Source: Gammaproteobacteria bacterium (lineage in GTDB: Bacteria; Pseudomonadota; Gammaproteobacteria; DSM-16500). Taken from it: DNA of 48,043 bases. Under the pieces are notes generated by a model. The model did not search any database. It was given only the letters and a program-made list of their open reading frames with translations, and was not told the DNA's origin. Position 1 is the first letter of the stretch; each line of letters begins with the position of its first letter. The position numbers and the translations under genes were made by a program. This document shows positions 24,605-33,335 of the stretch, one piece after another. The stretch covers positions 1 to 48,043 of the forward strand of contig JABDCN010000010.1 of the NCBI GenBank assembly GCA_013288125.1, written 5' to 3'.

Positions 24605-24982
24605 TCAAGATTGGCTGCAATGTAACCCTTTTAATTTAACGTTGCCGAGCGGCCCTTTGACGAGGGTGCCTGAGATGGTAATTGTTTTCTTTCTCATCAA
24701 AGTGAAATCACAGGAAGCGGGTAATCCTTGCGCGTAGACACGAAATCCACGATAAGTATCAGCGACAAAAATTTGAGACATTTTAACTCTATGATACATC
24801 GGGAAAATTTTGTGATGTACCATGGCAGCATGAATGCTTAAACAGCCAACATTAGGTAAACAGAGAAAATAACGATTACTTGGTGAAGCGCCAGCAATAT
24901 TGATTTTAATATTGGCAGTTTCATCGGCGAAAACAGACTGCATCACAAAAGCTAATATAATCATTAACGCTAGTTTTTTCAT
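24605..24982 (-). CDS. Secreted or periplasmic protein of unknown function
   Basis: A 125-residue protein with a typical signal peptide (MKKLALMIILAFVMQSVFAD). The mature part has four cysteines (FLCLPNVGCLSIHA, LPASCDF, LKGLHCSQS) and looks beta-rich. I do not recognise it. A weak ribosome binding site (AAGAGTAAC) precedes the ATG. It lies between trhO and an integral membrane protein, all on the minus strand, with gaps of about 60-85 bp, so cotranscription is possible. Confidence 0.65.
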   Translation of the reverse strand: MKKLALMIILAFVMQSVFADETANIKINIAGASPSNRYFLCLPNVGCLSIHAAMVHHKIFPMYHRVKMSQIFVADTYRGFRVYAQGLPASCDFTLMRKKTITISGTLVKGPLGNVKLKGLHCSQS

Positions 24983-25066
24983 GATGTTACTCTTCGTTTT
25001 GTGTGTGACTTTGTTTTATTAATTATATGAATTATAGCTGTTGAATCTTAAAGTTAACTTAGGGCG

Positions 25067-25969
25067 CTAAATTATTTTTTTCCTCAAATAAATCACGAGA
25101 TAACTACACAAAATAAATAATAGGCCGACGATGATGAGAAATAGCGGCCAAGTATAACTTCCTAATAAATGAGAAAAATATCGAGAAATGATGGTGAGAT
25201 AAAGGAAAAAATAAATCGCACTTAAATAAAGAAATGATTTACTCTTTAATTGGATGGCGGCATAAAATGAAAGTGCAATAAAAATAGCGGTGATGCCTTT
25301 CCAGTGAATAAAATAAGGCGCAGTGACAGAAAGAGGTCCAAGAAAATAAGCACCATCTAAAGTGAATAAGCATCCTAAAAAGAAAAGCGGCCCAACAAAA
25401 TAATCATGATTTGTTTTTTGTAGTCTCGTGCCTAAGTAAGTATAACTTAGTCCTAAAATAATTAATTCATATTGCGAAAGATTCATGTAATGAATTGAGG
25501 TAAATGAATAAGCAATAAAATTAACAAACGACATGAAAAAGATAGAAGCAAAAATAAAAGCAAAAATCATTAAAATAGTTTGACGAAAGTAAAAATAACC
25601 ATATCCAAACACACAAAAACAAATGGCTGAAATCAATGAAAAAATAGCGTCTGATGTCCACGTGACATCTAAAATATCAAAGACGACATTGATTCCAATA
25701 GGTAAGACCAAGGCAGAGATGAGAAAAAAAGCAGAACTGATCGTTAAATATTTTTTATTCATTTGTAACCATGCAGCAACAATAAAAGTGAATATGGCGA
25801 TGCCTAAGGTACAAATTATTTTGATTGCGTTACTTAACTCATCCCAATTGGCAAAAATAAAATAAGAAATACCAAAGAAGATAAGCGCGCTGCCAAGATA
25901 GTTAAGTATATTTAACCAATAATCATTTGTGGATATTTGTTTTCGTCCAGATACTTTTTTCCCAGCCAT
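25067..25969 (-). CDS. Polytopic membrane protein, possibly DUF2157-like
   Basis: A 300-residue protein with about nine or ten hydrophobic segments after a basic, cytoplasmic N-terminus (MAGKKVSGRKQ). The start of the membrane part (YLGSALIFFGISYFIFANWD, then IICTLGIAIFTFIVAAWLQM) resembles DUF2157 proteins, which begin with a similar GxxLhhhGhhhFhhxNWxxL helix. No enzymatic motif is visible. The function is unknown; a transport or envelope role is a guess. Confidence 0.6.
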   Translation of the reverse strand: MAGKKVSGRKQISTNDYWLNILNYLGSALIFFGISYFIFANWDELSNAIKIICTLGIAIFTFIVAAWLQMNKKYLTISSAFFLISALVLPIGINVVFDILDVTWTSDAIFSLISAICFCVFGYGYFYFRQTILMIFAFIFASIFFMSFVNFIAYSFTSIHYMNLSQYELIILGLSYTYLGTRLQKTNHDYFVGPLFFLGCLFTLDGAYFLGPLSVTAPYFIHWKGITAIFIALSFYAAIQLKSKSFLYLSAIYFFLYLTIISRYFSHLLGSYTWPLFLIIVGLLFILCSYLVIYLRKKII

Positions 25970-26041
25970 TTGATTGATGCTCCCTGCAGGTTAGTTGTTA
26001 TAGTATACAGTTTAGAAAATTATCTTGGAATAACAATACGC

Positions 26042-27115
26042 TCACGATGGCATTTGCTCAGGCGATAAAGGTCTGCCCATCGCAAAGCTAGCACGTGTTT
26101 CCCATTTTGAACCAATTTTCCAAGCAAAAGCCATTGGGCGAGACATTGTTCCATCCGTTTTTAATAATAATGTCCCAATACCGACGCCTGAAGCATGGGC
26201 TGGACGCGTATCTTTGCTATGTCCACCGCCAGCAGAATCGGTCACCCTGACAGCTACTTCATGATTGATGATCAGTGGTTTATCCATCACTAACATCACA
26301 TGGCCCCCTCTTTCTTGCCCTTTTTTATTTTGATAACGAATGACTAACACATCACCAGGACGTAATTCTTTGACATCTGAAACAGATGACCAATGCATTA
26401 AATCAGGATGATGTAATTGCAAAAAATAATGATAAAAATCTTCAGTCGTTGGTTTATTCGTTTGAGACCATTCGCTTAATTGGGAAAAAGCTTGAGGGTA
26501 AACAGATTTCAGAATATGGTCTACATAGCTTGAACAATCGATAACGTAAATTCCTTTTTTGTTGTCAAGGTGTGTGCCGCCAAATTGATATTTGCTGTAA
26601 TGGAGATGAGAAATAATTTGTTTGATATATGAAATTAATTTTTTTTCGGTGGTATTTAAAACATAAGCAGGCAAGCGGCTTGGTACATTAGGCTGTAAAT
26701 GCATCGTCGCAGCAATAATTTTTTTGCTGGCAGTTTTTTGGCGTTTGGTTTTTTTTAGAAGCTTGTTTTTTTTGAGAGGCTTAGATTTTTTTATGGGCTT
26801 CGTTTTTTTTAGAGACTTTCTTTTTTTGTGTTGTTTGCGAATTTGTTTCATCGGACGTTTTTTGTGGTGACTAATGGATTTTTGATGTGCATAATGGGTC
26901 GTTTTTTTAGGATGCTGAATGGCGAGCGCCGTGTTGCTGAGTAAGCAAATAATGATGAAGATGAGATAAAAAAGCTCAGTCCTTCGTCGTTGCGAGGAGC
27001 GTTTTTTGCGACGAAGCAATCCATTAAAGGTTGTTTGGATTGCTTCGTCGCAAAAAACGCTCCTCGCAACGACGGGACTCTGAGTAGATGACAAAAAAAG
27101 ACTTTGTTGGATCAT
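26042..27115 (-). CDS. NlpC/P60-like cysteine peptidase with a palindromic element in its N-terminus
   Basis: A 357-residue protein. The C-terminal 200 residues have YQFGGTHL, the nucleophile region YVIDCSSYVDHIL and the His region RGGHVMLVMD, the Cys/His pattern of NlpC/P60 peptidoglycan endopeptidases. The middle is extremely Lys-rich (KKTKPIKKSKPLKKNKLLKK). A hydrophobic helix with a signal-peptide look (LFYLIFIIICLLSNTALA) begins only at about residue 48. The residues before it (SPVVARSVFCDEAIQ to RRRTE) are encoded by the 38-bp inverted repeat at 26985-27074. No start codon lies between the element and the helix, and the ATG at 27115 lacks a clear ribosome binding site. The element may have split an older start from its gene, so expression is uncertain. 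Confidence 0.68.
   Translation of the reverse strand: MIQQSLFLSSTQSPVVARSVFCDEAIQTTFNGLLRRKKRSSQRRRTELFYLIFIIICLLSNTALAIQHPKKTTHYAHQKSISHHKKRPMKQIRKQHKKRKSLKKTKPIKKSKPLKKNKLLKKTKRQKTASKKIIAATMHLQPNVPSRLPAYVLNTTEKKLISYIKQIISHLHYSKYQFGGTHLDNKKGIYVIDCSSYVDHILKSVYPQAFSQLSEWSQTNKPTTEDFYHYFLQLHHPDLMHWSSVSDVKELRPGDVLVIRYQNKKGQERGGHVMLVMDKPLIINHEVAVRVTDSAGGGHSKDTRPAHASGVGIGTLLLKTDGTMSRPMAFAWKIGSKWETRASFAMGRPLSPEQMPS
26985..27074. repeat. Palindromic element, family CGTTGCGAGGAGCG, inside a coding region
   Basis: Perfect 38-bp inverted arms (26985-27022 and 27037-27074) with a 14-nt loop. The arm starts CGTCGTTGCGAGGAGCG and ends GCGACGAAGCAATCC. The element lies completely inside the open frame of the NlpC/P60-like gene. 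Confidence 0.92.
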
Positions 27116-27184
27116 TTTTAAAGGACTTTTATCAAAAAGGGTTAATTGTGCGGTTGAAGATAATGGAATGCAAGAGGTAAAAAT

Positions 27185-28624
27185 ATGTCTTCTGAACCAG
27201 GAACACTACAACGCAAACTAGATTCGCGTTTGCTGAATATGATTGCCATTGGTGGCGCAATTGGAACAGGTATTTTTCTTGCTAGTGGTACCGCTATTTC
27301 ATTATCTGGCCCTGGTGGAACTTTACTCGCCTATCTTGTCGTCGGGTTGATGGTTTATTTTCTCATGACCAGCTTGGGTGAAATGGCTGCTTTTATGCCA
27401 ACAGCAGGTTCTTTTTATATTTATGCTTCCAGATTTGTGGATCCTGCATTAGGTTACGCGTTGGGATGGAATTATTGGTACAACTGGGCCATTACCGTTG
27501 CTTCAGAAATCGCAGCAGCTTCTATCATCATGCAATATTGGTTTCCAAATAGTCCGCCTATTATCTGGAATACGGCTTTTTTATTGATTATTTTTGCATT
27601 AAACGCCTTATCTGTCAGAGGATTTGGTGAAGTAGAGTATTGGTTTTCTTTTATCAAAGTCTCCGTCATTATTATTTTTATTGCGGCAGGCATAGCGATT
27701 TTATTTGGTTTTACACATTATCAAGCAGGTGGTTTTAAAAATTGGACGATGGAAGGCGCGCCTTTTCATGGTGGGTGGCTAGCCATGATCAGTGCATTCA
27801 TGATTGCAGCCTATTCTTTTCAGGGAACAGAATTAGTTGGTGTGGCAGCAGGTGAGAGTAAAGATCCAGCAGAATCTATTCCTCGTGCGGTCAAACAAAT
27901 TTTTTGGCGTATTTTATTATTTTTTGTTTTATCTATTTTTGTGATTAGCTTGTTGATTCCTTACACTGCACCTCAATTAGCTAATTCAGATGTTACAACG
28001 AGTCCTTTTACTTTAGTGTTTCATCAATATGGTATTCCTTATGCTGCTGCTATCATCAATGCTGTTATTTTAACTGCCATTTTATCAGCAGGTAATTCAG
28101 GTTTATTTGCAGGTACGCGAATGTTGTGGTACCTCTCTAAAAAAGGTCACGTCCCGCATATTTTTAGTCGAGTGAATGCACAAGGCATTCCCATGGCTGC
28201 TTTACTCGGTACAACAGTCGTTGCGATGCTCACCTTTCTTTCTTCTTTATTTGGTAATGGCAAAGTGTATTACTGGTTGATTAGTGCATCCAGTATATCG
28301 GGTTTTATTGCTTGGTTAGGGATTGCCATCAGTCATTATCGTTTTCGTAAAGCGTACATCGCTCAAGGTTTAGATATTAAAAAATTACCCTATGTTGCAA
28401 AAGGGTATCCTTACGCGCCATTAATTGCTTTTGTTTTATGTATTTTATTGATTGGTGGGCAAAACGTTAAAGCATTCATGGAGCCTCATATTGATTGGAT
28501 GGGCATTTTAGTTTCTTATTTTGGATTGCCTTTATTTCTCACATTGTGGTTAGGATATAAATGGATGAAAAAAACAAAAATTGTTCCGTTGAATGAATGT
28601 GATTTTAAAGATATGTCAGAATGA
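27185..28624 (+). CDS. APC-family amino acid permease
   Basis: A 479-residue integral membrane protein with about 12 hydrophobic helices. The N-terminus (LDSRLLNMIAIGGAIGTGIF, then LASGTAISLSGPGG) is the conserved first helix of AroP/GabP/LysP-type amino acid:proton symporters. The motif SFQGTELVGVAAGESKDPAE also fits. Substrate cannot be told: aromatic, basic amino acids or GABA are all possible. A ribosome binding site AAGAGGTAAAAAT precedes the ATG. Amino acid uptake would suit an intracellular bacterium living on host amino acids. The next gene is convergent. Confidence 0.87.
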   Translation: MSSEPGTLQRKLDSRLLNMIAIGGAIGTGIFLASGTAISLSGPGGTLLAYLVVGLMVYFLMTSLGEMAAFMPTAGSFYIYASRFVDPALGYALGWNYWYNWAITVASEIAAASIIMQYWFPNSPPIIWNTAFLLIIFALNALSVRGFGEVEYWFSFIKVSVIIIFIAAGIAILFGFTHYQAGGFKNWTMEGAPFHGGWLAMISAFMIAAYSFQGTELVGVAAGESKDPAESIPRAVKQIFWRILLFFVLSIFVISLLIPYTAPQLANSDVTTSPFTLVFHQYGIPYAAAIINAVILTAILSAGNSGLFAGTRMLWYLSKKGHVPHIFSRVNAQGIPMAALLGTTVVAMLTFLSSLFGNGKVYYWLISASSISGFIAWLGIAISHYRFRKAYIAQGLDIKKLPYVAKGYPYAPLIAFVLCILLIGGQNVKAFMEPHIDWMGILVSYFGLPLFLTLWLGYKWMKKTKIVPLNECDFKDMSE

Positions 28625-28628
28625 CGGG

Positions 28629-28880
28629 TTAGATTTGTATACCTTTCACCAACAAAATCATGACCACTTGTTCCTCAATTTTATAAATCAAACGCATGTG
28701 TTCTATCTCTTCGCTATAAAGTCCCGTCATGCCTTGGATTTTTTTACTACCTGGTGGTCTCGGATTAATCGCCAACGCTTCGATGAATTTCACTACCGTT
28801 TTTTTTTGTTTATGACTAAATAAAATAATTTGCCGCATCGCAGCAGGTGCGATACGAATATGATATGGTGTGGTTGTCAC
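28629..28880 (-). CDS. RelE/ParE-family toxin
   Basis: An 83-residue protein of the RelE/ParE superfamily: MTTTPYHIRIAPAAMRQI, a short helical hairpin, KKIQGMTGLYSEEIEHMRLIYKIEEQVVMILLVKG, shown here in its strand order (toxin core beta sheet with xxYRIxYxIxxxxxxhhhhxxG). By family it is a ribosome-dependent mRNase or a gyrase inhibitor. It lies 5 bp behind its antitoxin on the same strand and is convergent with the permease gene, 4 bp apart. Looks intact. Confidence 0.8.
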   Translation of the reverse strand: MTTTPYHIRIAPAAMRQIILFSHKQKKTVVKFIEALAINPRPPGSKKIQGMTGLYSEEIEHMRLIYKIEEQVVMILLVKGIQI

Positions 28881-28885
28881 GCTGT

Positions 28886-29143
28886 TTATCCTACCTGTTC
28901 TATTAATTCTTCGAGTGAAGAAGTCCCTTGTGTTCTCGCTTCTTGTAAGGCTTCTGTTGCTTCTTCCAATTCTGTTTTATGCAATTCTTTTTGTAAGATG
29001 CTTAAATCTTCGATGGGCACAATGGCGGCGACTTCATGACCGCGTCTCGTTAAAATGATACGTTCTTTGTAATGCGAGACACGATTAATCAGTTCTACAA
29101 ATTCTTCTTTAGCATCAGCTGTGCTGATACGCGCATTAGTCAT
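28886..29143 (-). CDS. Phd/YefM-type antitoxin
   Basis: An 85-residue Phd/YefM-type antitoxin (ISTADAKEEFVELINRVSHY, then ERIILTRRGHEVAAIVPIED), with an acidic helical C-terminal tail that would bind the toxin. The DNA-binding N-terminus is complete. It is the first gene of the pair and lies 17 bp beyond the stop of the next locus (aldolase, same strand), so transcripts may also come from fba. Confidence 0.84.
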   Translation of the reverse strand: MTNARISTADAKEEFVELINRVSHYKERIILTRRGHEVAAIVPIEDLSILQKELHKTELEEATEALQEARTQGTSSLEELIEQVG

Positions 29144-29160
29144 AGCTGATATCCTTGTAT

Positions 29161-30216
29161 TTATGCAACGAGAGCGGCGGCTTCTCTTTCCATCATTTCT
29201 GTATATTCACCTTTTGCAGCCAAACTATTTAATTTTGCACGTTTATAAAAAGCAGCTTGTGCAGCAGGAATATTTTCAGCTTTTCCAGCCCAAATTTTCA
29301 TCGCATCTTCTTGTAATGCGCGAGCATATGAAAAACTTAAATTCCAAGGTAAGACATGTTGATTCATGGCATTTAAATGCGCTGTTGCTTGAAGCGATGT
29401 TTGACCGCCAGATAAAAAGTTAATGGTGGGAACAGCACTTGGTACCGTTTGCTGTAAGATGCGCAAAGTCGCGTCTGCTGTTTCTTGTACACTGGATTTT
29501 TGTGCGCAAGTTTTGCCGCTAATTACCATGCTGGGTTTTAATACGATATATTCAAGCTTCACATGATGACGATATAAGGCTTCAAATACGGCATGGAAAA
29601 CAGGCCCAGATACTTCTTCACAACGTGCGATGGTGTGATCACTGTCGATTAATACTTCAGGCTCAACGATAGGTACAATGCCTTGTTGCTGGCAAATAGC
29701 GGCATAGCGCGCCAGAATTTCAGCATTGGTTTGAATGGCGAGTGTGCTGGGAGTATTTTGTGAAATCGCATAAACGGCGCGCCATTTTGCAAATCGTGCA
29801 CCTTTGGATTTGTAATCGGCCAATCTTTCTGGCAAGCCATCTAAGCCTTGTGTGATTTCTTCTTTTTGCGCTGGATTTTCTAAATTGATAAGAGGGATTA
29901 ATCCTTTATCGACTTTAATGCCGGGCAGAATATCTAATTGATTAAGTAATTGTGGAAATAATAGGCCTTTGCTTGTGGTTTGATTAAGCGTTTCTTCGAA
30001 TAAAATAATGCCAGCAATGAATTGATTACAGCCAGGCGTAGTCACTAGCATTTCACGATAGGCGCGGCGGGAGTCTTCGGTTGATTCAATACCGTTAGCT
30101 TGAAAGCGTTTGGTGATAGTGGGCACGCTTTCGTCAGCGGCTAAAATGCCTTTACCTTTGATGGCCAGTTTTTTTATGGTGGAAGCTAATTCATTGACTG
30201 TTGCATTTGCTGTCAT
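29161..30216 (-). CDS. Class I fructose-bisphosphate aldolase
   Basis: A 351-residue Schiff-base aldolase, the animal-like class I type, splitting fructose 1,6-bisphosphate into dihydroxyacetone phosphate and glyceraldehyde 3-phosphate. Signatures: GKGILAADESVPTITKRF, the Lys-containing YIVLKPSMVISG, and the conserved LSGGQTSLQATAHLNAMN. I start at ATG 30216 (MTANATVNELAS), since AGAGGGAAAT lies right before it; upstream codons run through a repeat region. Class I enzymes occur in some gammaproteobacteria in place of metal-dependent class II. Confidence 0.93.
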   Translation of the reverse strand: MTANATVNELASTIKKLAIKGKGILAADESVPTITKRFQANGIESTEDSRRAYREMLVTTPGCNQFIAGIILFEETLNQTTSKGLLFPQLLNQLDILPGIKVDKGLIPLINLENPAQKEEITQGLDGLPERLADYKSKGARFAKWRAVYAISQNTPSTLAIQTNAEILARYAAICQQQGIVPIVEPEVLIDSDHTIARCEEVSGPVFHAVFEALYRHHVKLEYIVLKPSMVISGKTCAQKSSVQETADATLRILQQTVPSAVPTINFLSGGQTSLQATAHLNAMNQHVLPWNLSFSYARALQEDAMKIWAGKAENIPAAQAAFYKRAKLNSLAAKGEYTEMMEREAAALVA

Positions 30217-30316
30217 ATTTCCCTCTGTTGATATTTGATCATTGAGTCGATGTAAGTAAGCGTAATAAATGCGCAGAAGAGTAGCATAAAATTGAAGTGG
30301 AAGCGAGACTCTATTC

Positions 30317-30457
30317 CCCTCTCCTCCCACGTTTTTTGTGGGAGGAGAGGGTTAGGCTTGCCCCAGCATGTTTTAAGCTGGGGGAGAGGAGGGTTCAAAA
30401 TAGCCTCCCCTCCCCTCCCCAACCCTCCCCTCCAGCAAAAAGCGCTGGAGGGGAGGG
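30317..30457. repeat. CCCTC hairpin elements, clustered copies
   Basis: Two members of the same hairpin family and a shorter one between them. CCCTCTCCTCCCAC/GTGGGAGGAGAGGG is at 30317-30330 and 30338-30351 (loop GTTTTTT). CCCCAGC/GCTGGGG is around 30361-30383. CCCTCCCCTCCAGC/GCTGGAGGGGAGGG is at 30423-30436 and 30444-30457 (loop AAAAAGC, the inverse orientation). They fill the gap between the proS stop and the aldolase start. Confidence 0.88.
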
Positions 30458-30467
30458 GGAAGTAGCG

Positions 30468-32021
30468 TTAGTACGCTTTCGCAAACACAACCCGCTGCTT
30501 GCTTGGTTCATCAGTAAAAATACATTTGCCGGGTTGTTTACTTTCCGCACTAAAAACACTTCCCACATCAGAAACACTTTCCACAAACGGAATACATCGA
30601 ATTGTCACACTTAAATCTTGCTTTAATTTTGCTTCAACCTCAGCGCTGCCATTCCAATGCGCCAACGCAAAACCACCAGCGCCATCTCCTTTACCCTCTC
30701 CCTTGAAAAATTCATAAAACCTTTCTTTGCTATCAATCACTTTTGTATTTTTTTCCATAAAAGATTTTGCGCGTGAAAATAATTGTGTTTGCATTTCATC
30801 TAATTCGATTGTCAGTGTCTTAATTAATTCTTCTTTCGAAATGGTTTTTTTATCTTTGTACGCTTTATCGCGTCGTCCCATAAAAACACTCTGCGCAGCA
30901 CATTCTTTTTTGCCAATTTCTAATCGTACAGGAATGCCTTTTTTTACCCAATGCCATGCTTTTTCACCACCAGCAATATCTCGCGTATCGATTTCCACAA
31001 CAACACGACGCCCGTGATAATCAATTTGTTTTAATTCAGCGGCAAGCTGATCGCAATATTTTAGAATGTCAGCTCTATCGTCTTCTTGATGAATGATAGG
31101 CAATATCACCACATGCGCAGGCGCAATTTTTGGTGGCAATACAAGACCATCATCATCACTATGTGTCATGATTAATCCGCCAATTAAACGCGTTGATACG
31201 CCCCAAGAAGTTGTCCAAACAAATTCTTCTTTGCCTTGTGCGCTTAAATAACGAATATTAAAACCACGAGAAAAATGTTGTCCGAGAAAATGTGACGTGC
31301 CTGCTTGCAACGCTTTTTTATCTTGCATCATGGCTTCAATACAAAAGGTATTGACGGCACCAGGGAATCGTTCACTTGCTGTTTTTTCACCTTGAATGAC
31401 AGGCATGGCAAGATAATCTTCTACAAAATGTGAATATAAATCTAAAATCATGCGCGATTCTTTCATCGCTTCTTCTGCTGTTGCATGTGCAGTATGACCT
31501 TCTTGCCAAAGAAATTCGGTGGTACGTAAAAAAATACGCGTACGCATTTCCCAACGCACAATGTTCGCCCATTGATTAATTAACAAAGGCAAATCACGAT
31601 ACGATTGTATCCATCGAGAAAAAGCTTCGCCAATAATGGTCTCAGAAGTAGGACGAATAATGTAAGGCTCTTCAAGTGGTCCGGCGGGCACTAATTTTCC
31701 TTGATCATCATGTGCTAAACGATGATGTGTGACGACCGCGCATTCTTTTGCAAAACCTTCAACGTGTTCAGCTTCTTTTTGCATGAAACTCATCGGGATC
31801 ATCAGGGGGAAATATAAATTTTTGTGACCGGTTGCTTTAAATGCCTCATCTAACACATGTTGTATATTTTCCCAAATACCAAATCCCCATGGTTTGATGA
31901 CCATGCAACCGCGCACAGGAGATACTTCTGCAAGATCAGCGGCTTTAATAATTTGCTGATACCATTCAGGATAATTTTGTTCTCGCGTTGGAGAAATGGC
32001 TGTTTTTTTAGGAGAATTCAT
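30468..32021 (-). CDS. proS: Prolyl-tRNA synthetase, archaeal/eukaryotic type
   Basis: A 517-residue class II synthetase that charges tRNA-Pro. It is of the archaeal/eukaryotic type, without the editing insertion of the usual gammaproteobacterial enzyme. Seen: ADLAEVSPVRGCMVIKPWGF near the start, motif 2 region (NIVRWEMRTRIFLRTTEFLW, EGHTAH), and the family's C-terminal domain ending in VVFAKAY. Normal bacterial ProRS starts quite differently (MRTSQ-type) and is about 570 residues. I prefer ATG 32021 (MNSPKK), which follows GGAGCAAATC. The start overlaps the bcp stop by 14 bp. Confidence 0.93.
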   Translation of the reverse strand: MNSPKKTAISPTREQNYPEWYQQIIKAADLAEVSPVRGCMVIKPWGFGIWENIQHVLDEAFKATGHKNLYFPLMIPMSFMQKEAEHVEGFAKECAVVTHHRLAHDDQGKLVPAGPLEEPYIIRPTSETIIGEAFSRWIQSYRDLPLLINQWANIVRWEMRTRIFLRTTEFLWQEGHTAHATAEEAMKESRMILDLYSHFVEDYLAMPVIQGEKTASERFPGAVNTFCIEAMMQDKKALQAGTSHFLGQHFSRGFNIRYLSAQGKEEFVWTTSWGVSTRLIGGLIMTHSDDDGLVLPPKIAPAHVVILPIIHQEDDRADILKYCDQLAAELKQIDYHGRRVVVEIDTRDIAGGEKAWHWVKKGIPVRLEIGKKECAAQSVFMGRRDKAYKDKKTISKEELIKTLTIELDEMQTQLFSRAKSFMEKNTKVIDSKERFYEFFKGEGKGDGAGGFALAHWNGSAEVEAKLKQDLSVTIRCIPFVESVSDVGSVFSAESKQPGKCIFTDEPSKQRVVFAKAY

Positions 32022-32469
32022 GGATGATTTGCTCCACATGTCCGCTGACTTTTACTTTTCGCCAGATTTGTCGAATGATACCTTTTTCATCGATTAAAAA
32101 AGTAGATCGTGAAATACCAAGAAACGTTTTTCCAAACATATTTTTTTTATCAACGACACCATACGCTTCACAAACATCTGCATTCGCATCGACTAATAAA
32201 GTAAAAGGCAATTCATATTTTTCTTTAAATTTCGTGTGATTTTTCGAATTATCTTTTGAAATGCCAAGCACAACAGTATTTTGTTTTTCAAAAGCAGGCA
32301 TGTTGTCACGAAAATCACAAGCTTCTTGTGTGCAGCCTGGCGTATTATCTTTTGGATAAAAATAAAGAATGACTTTCTTTCCGCGTAAATCGCTCAGTGT
32401 AATATCGATATTTTCTTGATCAGTTGGCAAAGTAAAATCAGGCGCTTGATCGCCAATATTTAATGTCAT
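32008..32469 (-). CDS. bcp: Thioredoxin-dependent peroxiredoxin (BCP/PrxQ)
   Basis: A 153-residue peroxiredoxin that reduces hydrogen and organic peroxides. The active-site motif is DNTPGCTQEACDFRD, with peroxidatic Cys46 and resolving Cys51 five residues later, as in E. coli BCP (Cys45/50). GDQAPDFTLP starts the thioredoxin fold. It lies 13 bp behind rlmJ and overlaps proS, and all three likely share a transcript with murI. Confidence 0.94.
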   Translation of the reverse strand: MTLNIGDQAPDFTLPTDQENIDITLSDLRGKKVILYFYPKDNTPGCTQEACDFRDNMPAFEKQNTVVLGISKDNSKNHTKFKEKYELPFTLLVDANADVCEAYGVVDKKNMFGKTFLGISRSTFLIDEKGIIRQIWRKVKVSGHVEQIIHEFS

Positions 32470-32482
32470 AGGTTGTTCTTCT

Positions 32483-33334
32483 TTATGCTAAAAGATAAGC
32501 AGAATAATGCCCTTGCTGGTTGATGGTCAAGGCATTCCATATCCATGGCAATAATTCATTTATGATTTCATCGCATTGCCATGGTGGATTGATGATGATC
32601 ATGCCGCAACCATTTAAATGATTTGCAATATCAGGATAAATCGTGAATTCGATGGCTAATTTAGGCTGTTTTATTTCTTTTTTTAGGGTGGCATAAAAAT
32701 GTTCTGTCTGTGAGTGTTGTTTGATGGGATACCAAATGGCATAACAACCTGTTTCAAAACGTTTTAATGCGACAGATAAGGCGTGTGCAATGTGAGTGAA
32801 TTCATCAGGATCTTCATAGGGCGGATCAATCAAAATGAGTCCGCGTCGTTCTTTAGGCGGTAAAAAAGCTTTTAATCCGAGAAATCCATCGAGATGATGA
32901 ATCGCGACATTTTTGTATTGATCAAAGGTTGTTTTTAATGTTTGATATTCTTGTAATTGTAATTCACAAGCGATGACGCGATCTTGTGGGCGCAATAAGT
33001 GTCGGGCGATAAGCGGCGAACCAGGATAATATCGCAGTGCAGCAAATCTTTTAGCATGTGTTAATTGATTATTAATATTATGGATACAATCGAGATAACG
33101 TTTGACGAGAGCGGGCGGATTTTCGCATTGTATGATTTTTTCAATGCCTAAGGTGTACTCTTTTGTCTTTGCGGATAATTCAGAAGATAAATCGTAATAA
33201 CCGCTGCCGGCGTGGGTGTCGATGTAACAGAGTGGTGTGTCTTTGCGTGATAATAAATGAATCAGCGCAGTTAAAATGACATGTTTGACAACGTCAGTAA
33301 AACTACCCGCGTGATAAATGTGACGGTAATTCAT
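32483..33334 (-). CDS. rlmJ: 23S rRNA (adenine-2030-N6)-methyltransferase RlmJ
   Basis: A 283-residue SAM-dependent methyltransferase that modifies A2030 of 23S rRNA. The start MNYRHIYHAGSFTDVVKHVI is highly characteristic of RlmJ (YhiR). The catalytic motif IV is LIDPPYEDPDEF, and the C-terminal GCGMIIINPPWQ also fits. Length is normal. It starts 1 bp after the murI stop, so the two genes are coupled. Confidence 0.94.
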   Translation of the reverse strand: MNYRHIYHAGSFTDVVKHVILTALIHLLSRKDTPLCYIDTHAGSGYYDLSSELSAKTKEYTLGIEKIIQCENPPALVKRYLDCIHNINNQLTHAKRFAALRYYPGSPLIARHLLRPQDRVIACELQLQEYQTLKTTFDQYKNVAIHHLDGFLGLKAFLPPKERRGLILIDPPYEDPDEFTHIAHALSVALKRFETGCYAIWYPIKQHSQTEHFYATLKKEIKQPKLAIEFTIYPDIANHLNGCGMIIINPPWQCDEIINELLPWIWNALTINQQGHYSAYLLA

Positions 33335-33335
33335 G

